Shown piece by piece: positions 23,491 to 32,400 of a stretch of DNA of 64,000 nt (positions are counted from its first letter, which is position 1; the number at the start of each line of letters is the position of its first letter). This DNA is from an uncultured Eubacterium sp. (GTDB lineage: Bacteria > Bacillota > Clostridia > Lachnospirales > Lachnospiraceae). The notes beneath the pieces are model-generated. The model was given only the letters and a program-made list of their open reading frames with translations. It was not told where the DNA came from and searched no databases. The position numbers and the translations under genes are program-made. The stretch lies in contig CAJUDA010000001.1 in assembly GCA_910584875.1 (NCBI GenBank), positions 1 to 64,000 of the forward strand, in the 5' to 3' direction.

Positions 23491-25302
23491 GTGGTGATAA
23501 AAACAATAGATGCAGCGACCATCCAGAAATGTTTTTTAGCAGGTGCCAATGCACTGGATGCCAGAAAAGAGGTCATTAATGATTTAAATGTATTCCCCGT
23601 GCCAGATGGCGATACCGGTACGAATATGACGATGACGATCATGTCGGCAGCGCGGGAAGCGGCTGCGATCGAACAGGTGGATATGAAACAGCTCTGTAAA
23701 GCGATTTCCAGTGGTTCACTGCGGGGGGCAAGGGGAAATTCGGGTGTTATCCTTTCCCAGCTTTTACGCGGTTTTACGAAAGAAATCGTAAAGACCGAAG
23801 AGGTGGATGTAGCGATCCTGGCGAAAGCCTTTGAGCGTGCAGTAGATTCTGCCTATAAGGCAGTGATGAAACCGAAAGAGGGCACGATCCTGACGGTAGC
23901 AAGAGGTGGTGCGGAAAAGGCGATGGAACAGGCAGAGCGCACCGACAATCTGCTGGAATTTATGAATACTGTGATCCTTCATATGCGTGATGTTCTTGAC
24001 CAGACGCCGGAGATGCTCCCGGTATTAAAACAGGCAGGCGTCGTGGATTCTGGAGGCGAGGGACTTCTGACGATCATGGAGGGGGCTTATGATGCTATCC
24101 TGGGAAAAGAGATCCGTTATGAGGTTGAGCCGGACAAAACCCGTGTGGCTGTGGGGGATCTTGGTCGTGGTGCGGATGCCGGGGCAGTGGCAGAGGCTGA
24201 TATTAAATTTGGCTATTGTACGGAATTTATCGTTATGCTGGAAAAGAAATTTGCCCATGCGGAGGAAAAATCGTTTAAAGCGTATCTGGAATCCATCGGA
24301 GATTCTATTGTCTGTGTGGCAGACGATGATATTGTCAAGATCCATGTTCACACAAATGATCCCGGACTGGCGATCCAGAAAGGGCTGACTTACGGATCCC
24401 TTACCAGTATGAAGATTGATAATATGCGGGAAGAGCATAACGAGAGAGTGATCCGTGATGCTGAGAAAAAAGCAGCAGAACAGAAGGACGAGGAAGAGAG
24501 GGAGGCTAAGAGACGTGGTGATGTCCTGGAGCCGATCCGGTATGAGACGGTGGAAGACAACAGTGAAACGGAGAAAAAAACGTCTATGGTGGCAGATCCC
24601 ACCAAGGGTACGATAGAAGAGGGAAGCAGTGTGAAAGAATGGAAGAAAAATGCCTTTATCAGTGTTTCTGTGGGAGAAGGGCTGAGTCAGATTTTTGAGG
24701 ATCTTGGAGTTGACGTTATTATAGAGGGTGGACAGACCATGAATCCAAGCACGCAGGATATCCTGCAGGCGATTGAAGAGATCAACGCGGATCATATCTT
24801 TGTCCTTCCGAATAATTCTAATATTATTCTCGCTGCCGAACAGGCGAAAGAATTGACGGAAGACAAAAATATCATTGTGATTCCGACGAAAAATATCCCA
24901 CAGGGTATCTCTGCCCTGGTTGCTTTTGCAGAGGATTCTTCTGTGGAGGAGAACACGGAAGCGATGACGGAGGCACTTTCTACCGTGAAATCCGGACAGG
25001 TAACGTATGCCGTCCGGGATACGTCGCTGGATGGCAGGCAGATCAAGGCGGGAGATATCATGGGCCTCAGTGACAAGACGATTGAGACGGTGGGGTCAGA
25101 TGTGACAGAAACGACGATTGACCTGATCAAAAAGCTGATGGATGAAGAGTCAGAGCTGGTAACGATTTATTATGGGGAGGAAGGTACAGAGGAAGATGCC
25201 GGGAGGATCGCCGCTGCGATTGAAGAACTGGATGCAGAGCTGGAGGTTGATATCCAGTATGGCGGACAGCCCATATATTATTACTTTGTATCAGTAGAGT
25301 AA
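23491..25302 (+). CDS. fakA: Fatty acid kinase catalytic subunit FakA (DhaL/DegV-linked, YloV-like)
   Basis: A 603-residue protein that phosphorylates fatty acids held by FakB/DegV proteins, feeding exogenous fatty acids into phospholipid synthesis. The N-terminal DhaL ATP-binding domain carries NVFPVPDGDTGTNM (about residues 35-48) and RGARGNSGVILSQLLRGF. The middle domain has GYCTEFIVML and a Glu/Lys-rich linker (about 335-375). The C-terminal EDD-like domain follows. The start is GTG 23491, with TTGGAGGAA at 23475-23483. It lies 43 bp after the Asp23 gene, the conserved order in Firmicutes. No fakB gene is in the window. Confidence 0.94.
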   Translation: MVIKTIDAATIQKCFLAGANALDARKEVINDLNVFPVPDGDTGTNMTMTIMSAAREAAAIEQVDMKQLCKAISSGSLRGARGNSGVILSQLLRGFTKEIVKTEEVDVAILAKAFERAVDSAYKAVMKPKEGTILTVARGGAEKAMEQAERTDNLLEFMNTVILHMRDVLDQTPEMLPVLKQAGVVDSGGEGLLTIMEGAYDAILGKEIRYEVEPDKTRVAVGDLGRGADAGAVAEADIKFGYCTEFIVMLEKKFAHAEEKSFKAYLESIGDSIVCVADDDIVKIHVHTNDPGLAIQKGLTYGSLTSMKIDNMREEHNERVIRDAEKKAAEQKDEEEREAKRRGDVLEPIRYETVEDNSETEKKTSMVADPTKGTIEEGSSVKEWKKNAFISVSVGEGLSQIFEDLGVDVIIEGGQTMNPSTQDILQAIEEINADHIFVLPNNSNIILAAEQAKELTEDKNIIVIPTKNIPQGISALVAFAEDSSVEENTEAMTEALSTVKSGQVTYAVRDTSLDGRQIKAGDIMGLSDKTIETVGSDVTETTIDLIKKLMDEESELVTIYYGEEGTEEDAGRIAAAIEELDAELEVDIQYGGQPIYYYFVSVE

Positions 25303-25308
25303 AGGATT

Positions 25309-26181
25309 ATGACGATGCAACAATTATCTGCTGCACTGGCGGATGCAGTAATGGATACTTTAAAAATCCTGCCCTTTCTTTTTCTGACTTATCTGGTAAT
25401 GGAGTGGCTGGAGCATAAGACAGGGAGCAGAACCCAGGCAGCGATCCGCAGGGCGGGGAAAATGGGCCCGTTGTTTGGTGGTGTGCTGGGTATTTTCCCA
25501 CAGTGTGGTTTTTCCGCCGCCGCATCCAATCTGTATGCTGGCGGCGTGATCACTGCCGGTACACTCGTTGCCGTTTTTTTGTCAACATCAGATGAGATGC
25601 TGCCGATCTTTCTTTCGGAGGCGGTTCCGGTGACAACGATTGTGTCAGTTCTTGGCGCCAAACTGTTGTTGGGGACGGTCAGCGGATTTTTCCTGGATTT
25701 TTTGTATCACAGACTTCTCCGCAGAGAGATACGCTATAAAAATATCCATACGATGTGTGAGAGCGAGCACTGCCGGTGTGAAGAGGGGATTTTTTCTTCT
25801 GCTGTCCGGCATACGCTGCAGATTATATTTTTTATATTTCTGATCACAGTTTTGTTGAACATACTGATTGGAGGGATTGGTGAGGAACGTCTGTCCGGTC
25901 TCGTACTTAATATTCCGATCGTGGGTGAACTGATCGCCGGGCTGATCGGTCTTATTCCGAACTGTGCGGCGTCGGTCGTGATCACCCAGCTTTATCTTGA
26001 GGGAATTATCGGACCGGGCCCTATGATGACGGGACTTTTGACCGGGGCCGGAGTGGGGGTGCTTCTCCTGTGCCGGATGAACCGCGGGCGGGTAAAACAA
26101 AATGCCGGAATTATCCTGTATCTCTATCTCACCAGTGTAGTGTGGGGGATTCTGATCGACCTTCTGGGGATAACTTTTTAA
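25309..26181 (+). CDS. Putative heavy-metal (arsenic/manganese) transporter, ArsP_2-like
   Basis: A 290-residue polytopic membrane protein with about eight helices. The signature FPQCGFSAAASNLYAGGVITAGTLVAVFLSTSDEMLP (about 63-100) and a repeat-like second half (IPNCAASVVITQLYLEG) match the ArsP_2 group, annotated as putative manganese or arsenic efflux permeases. The cytoplasmic loop between the halves has a Cys/His cluster CESEHCRC (about 149-156), a plausible metal site. It starts 6 bp after fakA and may be co-transcribed with it. The metal specificity cannot be read from the sequence. Confidence 0.82.
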   Translation: MTMQQLSAALADAVMDTLKILPFLFLTYLVMEWLEHKTGSRTQAAIRRAGKMGPLFGGVLGIFPQCGFSAAASNLYAGGVITAGTLVAVFLSTSDEMLPIFLSEAVPVTTIVSVLGAKLLLGTVSGFFLDFLYHRLLRREIRYKNIHTMCESEHCRCEEGIFSSAVRHTLQIIFFIFLITVLLNILIGGIGEERLSGLVLNIPIVGELIAGLIGLIPNCAASVVITQLYLEGIIGPGPMMTGLLTGAGVGVLLLCRMNRGRVKQNAGIILYLYLTSVVWGILIDLLGITF

Positions 26182-26277
26182 AAAAATGCTGGACTTCGAG
26201 GATTTACGTCTCAAAATCTTCGGTATCTTTAATATACAACTCATGTTATAATTGATGATATGAAGGGATGTGAGAAT

Positions 26278-26832
26278 ATGGGATCAGCAGAGTTTGAACG
26301 GAAAAAGGACGAAAAAATTAATGGTGTGATTTACGATATGTCACCAGCACCAGGATTTAAACATGGGATAATTAATAGCAATATTCACGCTATTATAAAA
26401 AATGGTTTGAAAAACAGTTTGTGTCTGGTATTTATGGAAAATTTGGATTTCAAATATCATCCAGATATCAATGATGACTATTTATGTCCAGATATTATGA
26501 TAGTCTGTGACCGTAAACATTTAAAGGGAAGTTTTTATAGCGGTGTTCCCAAATTAATTGTTGAAACTTTAAGTCCATCAACAGCTAAACATGACAGGAC
26601 AGAGAAAAAAGATATTTATGAACAGGCAGGGGTGCAAGAATATTGGATCGTATCACCACAGGGATCTATTGAAATTTATTATTTGGAAAATGGAAAATAT
26701 ATTTTGGAACATAGTTATATGTTGCAGAATGATAAAGAAGAAGATGATTATAATGCAGAACAAGAAATTGTTTTAAAAGAATTCCCACATATAAAAATGA
26801 CATTGGGTGAAATTTTTGAAGGGTTAGAATAA
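26278..26832 (+). CDS. Uma2 family endonuclease-like protein
   Basis: A 184-residue protein of the Uma2 (DUF820) restriction-endonuclease-like fold: HGIINSNIHAIIKNGL, CPDIMIVCD (Asp of the PD-(D/E)xK core, about residue 76), VPKLIVETLSPSTAKHDRTEKKDIYEQAGVQEYWIV (Glu and Lys of the core). Many copies are carried by cyanobacteria and some Firmicutes; a cellular role is not established. The start is ATG 26278 (AAGGGA about 9 nt before) rather than ATG 26260. Base composition is clearly more AT-rich than neighbours, suggesting recent acquisition. Confidence 0.88.
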   Translation: MGSAEFERKKDEKINGVIYDMSPAPGFKHGIINSNIHAIIKNGLKNSLCLVFMENLDFKYHPDINDDYLCPDIMIVCDRKHLKGSFYSGVPKLIVETLSPSTAKHDRTEKKDIYEQAGVQEYWIVSPQGSIEIYYLENGKYILEHSYMLQNDKEEDDYNAEQEIVLKEFPHIKMTLGEIFEGLE

Positions 26833-27190
26833 CAATAATAATCAAGATATAATGTAATCCGAGATTCCTGTCTGAAGGGGAAAGATGAATACAAACAGAA
26901 TAAATCACAGCAGTGAAAGTGACGATACAAATGCAGGAGGAGCAGAGATGTTCTTCCTGTTTTTATTATGGGAACAGAACAGCCGACGGGGAAAGGAGAG
27001 TCATTATCACAAAAGAAGTCAGGAATTACTCCGTGGAACATCCGCCAAAGGGGGTGATGGTATCGGACGAATACTGGTAATTGAATTTAAGGAAGAAGAC
27101 TCGTGGAAGATGTAGCGGTGGAGCATAACCTGATTGGGGATATGGACGTGGACAGGCTGGTGGTAAAGACTATAGCATTCAGATAAAGAA
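26833..27190. other. Gene-poor stretch with one weak small ORF
   Basis: About 400 bp between the Uma2 and YbjQ genes. The only notable frame is 26931-27080 (+), 49 codons starting MQEEQRCSSCFYYGN, with a CxxC pair but a poor ribosome binding site. It may be the remnant of an acquired gene. Nothing else is supported apart from the terminator at its right end. Confidence 0.3.
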
Positions 27191-27219
27191 AAAAGCGGCA
27201 TAGCCACAAAGACTATGCC
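27186..27219 (-). terminator. Intrinsic terminator of the YbjQ gene
   Basis: On the minus strand GGCATAG (27219-27213) pairs with CTATGCC (27203-27197), followed by a T-rich run (27196-27186). It lies about 20 bp after the YbjQ stop. Confidence 0.8.
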
Positions 27220-27239
27220 ATGATTTGATACAGAGTTAT

Positions 27240-27557
27240 TTATTCCTGACTCATCTTTACCGCAGTGCCATATACCATAATCTCAGCGGCACCCTGCATG
27301 ACCGAAGCGGAATTAAAGCGTACTCCTACGATGGCATCGGCACCGAGTGCCTCCGCTTTCTGGATCATACGACCGGTCGCTACCTCCCTGGCTTCCTCCA
27401 TCATCTTTGTGTAGGCTGTCAGCTCACCGCCTACCATACTCTTGAATCCAGCCCCCATATCTTTGAACATATTTTTGGACTGGATCGTGCTTCCCTGGAC
27501 CAGACCAAGTGTCTGCAGTTTGTAACCTTCCATTTGTTCTGTAGATGTAAGTATCAT
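27240..27557 (-). CDS. YbjQ/DUF74 family protein
   Basis: A 105-residue protein of the YbjQ (DUF74) family: MILTSTEQMEGYKLQTLGLVQGSTIQSKN, then GGELTAYTKMMEEAREVATGRMIQKAEALGADAIVGVRF, and VYGTAVKM at the end. These form pentameric beta-rich rings and are annotated as heavy-metal-binding-domain proteins, but their function is not known. The start is set at 27557 because GGAGG (27567-27563) is 5 nt upstream of that ATG. It diverges from the COG0523 gene, with two palindromes in the shared intergenic region. Confidence 0.9.
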   Translation of the reverse strand: MILTSTEQMEGYKLQTLGLVQGSTIQSKNMFKDMGAGFKSMVGGELTAYTKMMEEAREVATGRMIQKAEALGADAIVGVRFNSASVMQGAAEIMVYGTAVKMSQE

Positions 27558-27572
27558 ACTATCCTCCATTCC

Positions 27573-27625
27573 TGACACCGATATCGTGTCCCAATAATGA
27601 TTGCAAGTGATCAGTCAGACTGATC
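27573..27625. promoter_or_regulatory. Two palindromes in the YbjQ/COG0523 divergent region
   Basis: GATCAGTC-A-GACTGATC (27609-27625) is a perfect 17-bp palindrome. GACACCGATATCGTGTC (27573-27589) is a near-perfect one. Both lie in the leader of the minus-strand gene and upstream of the plus-strand promoter, positions suited to an operator. The regulator is unknown. Confidence 0.45.
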
Positions 27626-27678
27626 CTTTTCTAATCATAGCATAAAGTAATGTAAAAATCCATGAAAATATTTTAGCC

Positions 27679-27706
27679 TTGATACTTTGATAAAAATGAG
27701 TATAAT
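27679..27706 (+). promoter_or_regulatory. Promoter of the COG0523 gene
   Basis: TTGATA (27679-27684), 16-nt spacer, TATAAT (27701-27706), 46 nt before the start codon. Confidence 0.75.
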
Positions 27707-27752
27707 TAATATCGTATCTGTTTATTATTGTATTGGAAAAGAGGTTATCAGT

Positions 27753-28808
27753 ATGACAAAGATTGATATTTTTTCCGGTTTTCTGGGAGCCGGTAAGACT
27801 ACACTGATCAAAAAGCTGATCCAGGAGGCTTTTGAGGGCGAGCAGCTTGTACTGATCGAGAATGAATTTGGGGAGATCGGCATCGACGGTGGATTTTTGA
27901 AAGATTCCGGCATTAATATTACGGAGATGAACTCCGGTTGTATCTGCTGCTCTCTGGTGGGAGATTTTGGGACAGCCCTGCAGGAGGTGCTGGACAAATA
28001 TCATCCGGACCGCATTATTATTGAACCATCCGGGGTGGGCAAACTGTCCGATGTGATCCGTGCTGTGTCGGCGGTCGTGGAGAACAATGAAGAGGTGGCG
28101 CTGAATGGATATGTAACAGTGGCAGACGCCACGAAATGTAAGATGTATATGAAAAATTTTGGTGAATTTTATAACAATCAGATTGAACATGCAAAGACAA
28201 TCGTATTGAGCCGTACCGGCAAGATCCAGGAGGAAAAACTGAAAGCGGCACTGGATCTGATCCGGACAAAAAATGATAAGGCAACGATCGTTACGACACC
28301 ATGGGAAGAGATTGATGGCAAACAGATTCTTGGTGCGATCGAGGAAACGAATTCTTTTGTACTTGACCTGATGGAAGAGGAAGAGGTATGCCCGGAGTGC
28401 GGACACCACCATGATCATGACCATGAGCATGAATGCTGCTGCGGACATCATCATGAACACCACCATGGTCATGAACACGGACACCATCACGATCATGAAC
28501 ACGATCATGGAGACGGGCATCATCATGCGGATGACGTATTTACCAGCCTTGGTATGGAGAGCGCTTATCAATACAGTGAGGAGGAACTGACAGAGATTTT
28601 GAAAAAACTGTCTTCCGAAGATCATTCCATGGGTGATATCCTTCGCGCCAAAGGAATCGTGCCTGCCCGGGAGGGAGAGTGGTTCCACTTTGATCTCGTA
28701 CCGGGAGAATACGAGATCAGGCGGGGGAGTGCCGACTATACCGGACGTTTGTGTGTGATCGGCGCCCAGCTGGCGGAAGAACAGTTAAAGGAATTATTCC
28801 ATATCTGA
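27753..28808 (+). CDS. COG0523 (CobW/ZNG1-like) GTPase metallochaperone with His-rich arm
   Basis: A 351-residue P-loop GTPase. Motifs in order: Walker A GFLGAGKTT (about residues 8-16), ENEFGEIGIDGG, the metal-binding CxCC motif NSGCICCSL (about 60-68), IIEPSGVG, and LSRTGK in the guanine-specificity position. A Cys/His arm follows: VCPECGHHHDHDHEHECCCGHHHEH and beyond (about 212-255), about 20 His and 6 Cys, then the CobW C-terminal domain. COG0523 members deliver Zn, Co or other metals to client enzymes, and His-rich forms are typical of zinc or nickel handling. ATG 27753 is the first start with a ribosome binding site (AGAGG). A second COG0523-type gene follows 43 bp on. Confidence 0.93.
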   Translation: MTKIDIFSGFLGAGKTTLIKKLIQEAFEGEQLVLIENEFGEIGIDGGFLKDSGINITEMNSGCICCSLVGDFGTALQEVLDKYHPDRIIIEPSGVGKLSDVIRAVSAVVENNEEVALNGYVTVADATKCKMYMKNFGEFYNNQIEHAKTIVLSRTGKIQEEKLKAALDLIRTKNDKATIVTTPWEEIDGKQILGAIEETNSFVLDLMEEEEVCPECGHHHDHDHEHECCCGHHHEHHHGHEHGHHHDHEHDHGDGHHHADDVFTSLGMESAYQYSEEELTEILKKLSSEDHSMGDILRAKGIVPAREGEWFHFDLVPGEYEIRRGSADYTGRLCVIGAQLAEEQLKELFHI

Positions 28809-28851
28809 TTTTTGGGTAAGATATTGTCTTTGAATGAAAGGGAGGTCAGGG

Positions 28852-29805
28852 ATGTTTGGAAATAAAGATGTACCGGTTTATCTTTTTACCGGGTTCTTAG
28901 AGAGCGGCAAGACGACCTGTATCCAGGAAATACTGGAAGAGGGCAATTTTGAGGATGGATTAAAAACACTTTTTATCATAACAGAAGAGGGTGAGAGCGA
29001 GGTAGATGAGAATCTTCTCCGATATAATAAGGTAACCACTGTTGTGATTGAAGATGAGGAGGATCTCACCGAGGAAAAATGCCATGCCATGGTGAAAGAG
29101 CATAAACCGGCGCGTATTATGATCGAGGTCAATGGCATGTGGGATGTGGCGAAGCTGGTCAATGAGACGATCCCGGAAAACTGGGTTGTGGTACAGACAT
29201 TTACGACAGTTAATGCCGAGACATTTTCCATGTATATCAATAATATGAAACCGCTGCTGATGGCACATTTCCAGCAGTCGGATCTGGTGATTTTTAACCG
29301 CTGCCGGCAGGATATGGACCGCGCGGGCATGAGACGGAATGTGAAGGCGATCAACCGGCAGGCGCAGGTACTTTTTGAGTCCGAGGATGGCAGTGTCGAG
29401 AGCAACATTGCAGAGGAGCTGCCCTATGATGTGACGGCAGACCGGATCGTTCTGGAGGATGATGATTTTGGACTCTGGTATCTGGACGTCAGCGAGCATC
29501 CCGATAAATATGAAGATAAAACGATTGTGTTCAAGGGACAGGTATACCGCAACCGCTCATTTCCGGCGGACACTTTTGTACCTGCCAGAGAGGCTATGAC
29601 ATGTTGTGCAGATGATATTGCCAAGATCGGGTTTATCTGTCATTACAAGGACACGGCAAAGCTCACAAATGATCAGTGGGTCACGGTGAGTGTGAAAGTG
29701 AAGCCGGAATATTCAAGAAAAAACCAGAGCCTGTTTCCGGTACTCTGGGCAGAACAGGTAGAGACAGCAGAACCGCCGGCAGAGTCAGTCGTGTATTTTT
29801 CGTGA
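28852..29805 (+). CDS. COG0523-like GTPase fused to a TIGR03943-type C-terminal domain
   Basis: A 317-residue protein. Residues about 6-175 are a CobW-like GTPase (GFLESGKTT Walker A, IMIEVNGMWD, VIFNRC) but the CxCC metal motif seen in the upstream paralogue is missing. Residues about 205-317 match the C-terminal domain of TIGR03943/DUF1980 (YcgQ-like) proteins: YEDKTIVFKGQVYRNRSFP, FVPAREAMTCCADDIAKIGF, WVTVSVKV. In other Firmicutes that domain belongs to a membrane protein encoded beside a COG0523 GTPase; here the two are fused. The start is ATG 28852 with AGGGAGGT upstream. It is probably co-expressed with the preceding chaperone in metal homeostasis. Confidence 0.85.
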   Translation: MFGNKDVPVYLFTGFLESGKTTCIQEILEEGNFEDGLKTLFIITEEGESEVDENLLRYNKVTTVVIEDEEDLTEEKCHAMVKEHKPARIMIEVNGMWDVAKLVNETIPENWVVVQTFTTVNAETFSMYINNMKPLLMAHFQQSDLVIFNRCRQDMDRAGMRRNVKAINRQAQVLFESEDGSVESNIAEELPYDVTADRIVLEDDDFGLWYLDVSEHPDKYEDKTIVFKGQVYRNRSFPADTFVPAREAMTCCADDIAKIGFICHYKDTAKLTNDQWVTVSVKVKPEYSRKNQSLFPVLWAEQVETAEPPAESVVYFS

Positions 29806-29811
29806 GGAATT

Positions 29812-29840
29812 TTGACAATGTGCATCGTCTATGCTATAGT
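29812..29840 (+). promoter_or_regulatory. Consensus promoter of icd
   Basis: TTGACA (29812-29817), 17-nt spacer, TATAGT (29835-29840), 37 nt before the icd start. Confidence 0.9.
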
Positions 29841-29876
29841 AAAACATGACTAAAAAAGAAAACAGGAGGCAGCAAC

Positions 29877-31082
29877 ATGGCAAAGATTCAGATGAAAACT
29901 CCCCTGGTTGAGATGGATGGGGATGAGATGACCCGTATTTTGTGGCAGATGATCAAGGATGAACTGCTTTTGCCCTTTATTGATTTAAAAACAGAGTATT
30001 ATGATCTTGGTCTTGAATATCGCAATAAGACAGAGGATCAGGTAACAATTGATTCTGCGGAGGCGACAAAAAAATACGGTGTGGCAGTAAAATGTGCTAC
30101 GATCACACCAAATGCGGCGCGGATGACAGAATATAACCTGAAAGAAATGTGGAAATCGCCAAATGGTACGATCCGTGCTGCACTGGACGGTACCGTATTC
30201 CGTGCACCGATCCAGGTAAAAGGGATCGAGCCATGTGTGAAAAACTGGAAAAAACCGATCACACTGGCAAGGCATGCCTATGGTGATGTGTATAAAAATA
30301 CAGAGATCAAGGTGCCGGGAGCCGGCAGGGCAGAGCTTGTGTTTACGGCAGAGGACGGCACAGAGATCCGGGAGACGATCCACGAATTTGACGGTCCTGG
30401 AATCCTTCAGGGAATACATAATACAGACCGGTCCATCACCAGTTTTGCCAGGTCATGTTTCAGTTATGCCCTGGATACGAAACAGGATCTCTGGTTTGCG
30501 ACGAAGGATACGATATCCAAAAAATATGACCATAATTTTAAAGATATTTTCCAGGATGTTTTTGAAAGGGAATATAAAGATAAATTTGATGCGGCGGGAC
30601 TGGAGTATTTTTACACTCTCATTGATGATGCCGTAGCACGCGTGATGAAGACGGAGGGCGGCTTTATCTGGGCATGTAAGAATTATGATGGCGATGTAAT
30701 GAGTGATATGGTGTCTTCCGCCTGCGGCTCCCTTGCCATGATGACGTCGGTTCTCGTATCACCGGATGGTGTGTACGAATACGAGGCGGCGCATGGTACG
30801 GTGCAGCGTCATTATTACAAACATCTGGAAGGAGAGGAAACGTCGACCAACTCGGTTGCCACGATTTTTGCCTGGACAGGCGCCCTGCGCAAACGGGGTG
30901 AACTGGATCAGATCCCCGGTCTGATGGAATTTGCGGATAAACTGGAGAAGGCGACATTACAGACGATTGAAGAGGGAAAAATGACGAAGGATCTTGCCCT
31001 GATCACTTCCTGCGAGAACGTGACAGTATTGAACAGCCAGGACTTTATCCGGGCGATCCGGGAGACACTGGAGTCATTGTAA
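29877..31082 (+). CDS. icd: NADP-dependent isocitrate dehydrogenase (eukaryotic-like type)
   Basis: A 401-residue homodimer-type enzyme converting isocitrate to 2-oxoglutarate with NADP reduction. The N-terminus KTPLVEMDGDEMTRILWQMIKDELL, YYDLGLEYRNKT, the substrate-loop region KSPNGTIRAALDGTVFR and the metal-binding YDGDVMSDMVSSACGS are those of the TIGR00127 group, shared with mitochondrial enzymes and distinct from the E. coli type. It supplies 2-oxoglutarate for glutamate synthesis. GAGGCAG precedes the ATG. A terminator follows, although the GNAT gene begins only 15 bp beyond it. Confidence 0.96.
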   Translation: MAKIQMKTPLVEMDGDEMTRILWQMIKDELLLPFIDLKTEYYDLGLEYRNKTEDQVTIDSAEATKKYGVAVKCATITPNAARMTEYNLKEMWKSPNGTIRAALDGTVFRAPIQVKGIEPCVKNWKKPITLARHAYGDVYKNTEIKVPGAGRAELVFTAEDGTEIRETIHEFDGPGILQGIHNTDRSITSFARSCFSYALDTKQDLWFATKDTISKKYDHNFKDIFQDVFEREYKDKFDAAGLEYFYTLIDDAVARVMKTEGGFIWACKNYDGDVMSDMVSSACGSLAMMTSVLVSPDGVYEYEAAHGTVQRHYYKHLEGEETSTNSVATIFAWTGALRKRGELDQIPGLMEFADKLEKATLQTIEEGKMTKDLALITSCENVTVLNSQDFIRAIRETLESL

Positions 31083-31099
31083 CAGATTATAGCTCACTG

Positions 31100-31131
31100 C
31101 GGTGTAGCCATTTACTGGCTATGCCGTTTTT
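31100..31131 (+). terminator. Intrinsic terminator of icd
   Basis: CGGTGTAGCCA (31100-31110) pairs with TGGCTATGCCG (31116-31126), two wobble pairs, then five T's. The GNAT ribosome binding site starts 3 nt later. Confidence 0.82.
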
Positions 31132-31145
31132 GTAAGGAGACGGTC

Positions 31146-31607
31146 ATGCAGATTTGTAAGATCACTCAGGATAAACTGCGGGATGCCCTGGATCTGATCT
31201 GGGAGGTTTTTGAAAAATATGAGGCGCCGGACTATGATGAGATGGGTATTGCGACATTTCGTCATTTTATTGAGTACCACAATATGGCTGAGAGACTCAG
31301 CCAGGGGGAGATGAGATTCTGGGGCTGTTATCAGAATAATGCTCTGGCAGGGGTCATTGCCCTGCGCAGCGGACAGCATATCAGTCTGCTTTTCGTGAGG
31401 GAAAGATTTCATCGTCTCGGCATAGCAAGGAAGCTGATGGATGTGGCTGTCGATGCTGTGATATCAGAAGGTCCACGGATCCGGGCCGTAACTGTCAATT
31501 CATCGCCGTATGCGGTGGGGTTTTATAAAAAAGTGGGCTTTGTTCCACTGGGACCCGAGCAGAAAGCTGACGGGATCCGTTTTACATCAATGCGGCTTAC
31601 GATCTGA
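31146..31607 (+). CDS. GNAT family N-acetyltransferase
   Basis: A 153-residue acetyltransferase. The acetyl-CoA-binding motif A is ISLLFVRERFHRLGIARKLMDVAVD (about 79-103, with RFHRLGIA), and the fold ends in NSSPYAVGFYKKVGFVPLG (about 118-136), a classic motif B. The acceptor substrate cannot be predicted. ATG 31146 follows AAGGAG at 31134-31139. The sortase gene starts 13 bp after its stop. Confidence 0.93.
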   Translation: MQICKITQDKLRDALDLIWEVFEKYEAPDYDEMGIATFRHFIEYHNMAERLSQGEMRFWGCYQNNALAGVIALRSGQHISLLFVRERFHRLGIARKLMDVAVDAVISEGPRIRAVTVNSSPYAVGFYKKVGFVPLGPEQKADGIRFTSMRLTI

Positions 31608-31620
31608 ACAGGAGGAGTAT

Positions 31621-32400
31621 ATGAAGAAAAAAAACTGGATGCTGAACATCGCACTGATCGTGTGCGTTTTTGCTTTTCTGGGAAGCGGGCTGTATCTGGT
31701 CCGCTATTATAAAAGTGCAAAAAATTCAGAAGATGCCATTGGGGAACTGCTGGAATTGAAACAGGGGTCCGGGGATGATAGTGTCAGTGAGAGTGCGATC
31801 CGCACAAATAAAGGAAAGACGGTCCAGAAGGGATACAGAAAACTGTTTAAAAAAAATAAGGATATCATTGGATGGATCACGGTAAAAGATACGAAGATTG
31901 ATTATCCGGTGATGCAGACGCCGGAGGATAATGAATATTATCTGCACAGGAATTTTAATAAAGAATACGACGTCAATGGTCTGCCTTTCCTGGATGCGCA
32001 GTGCGATCTGGAAGATGAGGAGAGCAATCTCATGATCTATGGACATCATATGAAAAGCGGGCTGATGTTTAAGCATCTGATGGATTTTGAGAGTGAGAGT
32101 TTTTATAAAAATCACAAAACGGTCTATCTGGATACATTATTTGACCAGCGGGAGTATGAGGTGGTAGCAGCATTCCGTTCACAGGTTTATAAGGGGAACA
32201 CCGATGCCTTTCAATACTATGAATACATCGGTCCCCTGACGGAAAAACGCTTTCAGACATATGTGAAAAATGTGAAAAAGCAGTCACTTTATGATACAGG
32301 AATTACGCCGGAATACGGAGAACAGCTGCTGACGCTGGTAACCTGTGCTTATCATACAGAGGATGGACGCTTTGTGGTAGTTGCCAGGAGGAAGATGTGA
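31621..32400 (+). CDS. Class B sortase
   Basis: A 259-residue membrane-anchored transpeptidase with one N-terminal helix (about residues 8-27). Catalytic residues of the family are present: His in MIYGHHMKSG (about 141), Cys in LTLVTCAY (about 242) and Arg in RFVVVARRK (about 255). NKDIIGWITVKDTKIDYPVMQT is the usual class B lead-in. It would link sorting-signal proteins to peptidoglycan. No LPxTG/NPxTN substrate was seen in the window, so substrates are elsewhere. ATG 31621 has AGGAGGAG upstream; the next gene's GTG abuts its TGA. Confidence 0.95.
   Translation: MKKKNWMLNIALIVCVFAFLGSGLYLVRYYKSAKNSEDAIGELLELKQGSGDDSVSESAIRTNKGKTVQKGYRKLFKKNKDIIGWITVKDTKIDYPVMQTPEDNEYYLHRNFNKEYDVNGLPFLDAQCDLEDEESNLMIYGHHMKSGLMFKHLMDFESESFYKNHKTVYLDTLFDQREYEVVAAFRSQVYKGNTDAFQYYEYIGPLTEKRFQTYVKNVKKQSLYDTGITPEYGEQLLTLVTCAYHTEDGRFVVVARRKM

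Noticed and set aside
26931..27080. 49-codon ORF with CxxC as a firm gene
   Set aside because: No convincing ribosome binding site, no recognisable family, and it lies in a low-quality intergenic stretch; kept only as a possibility.
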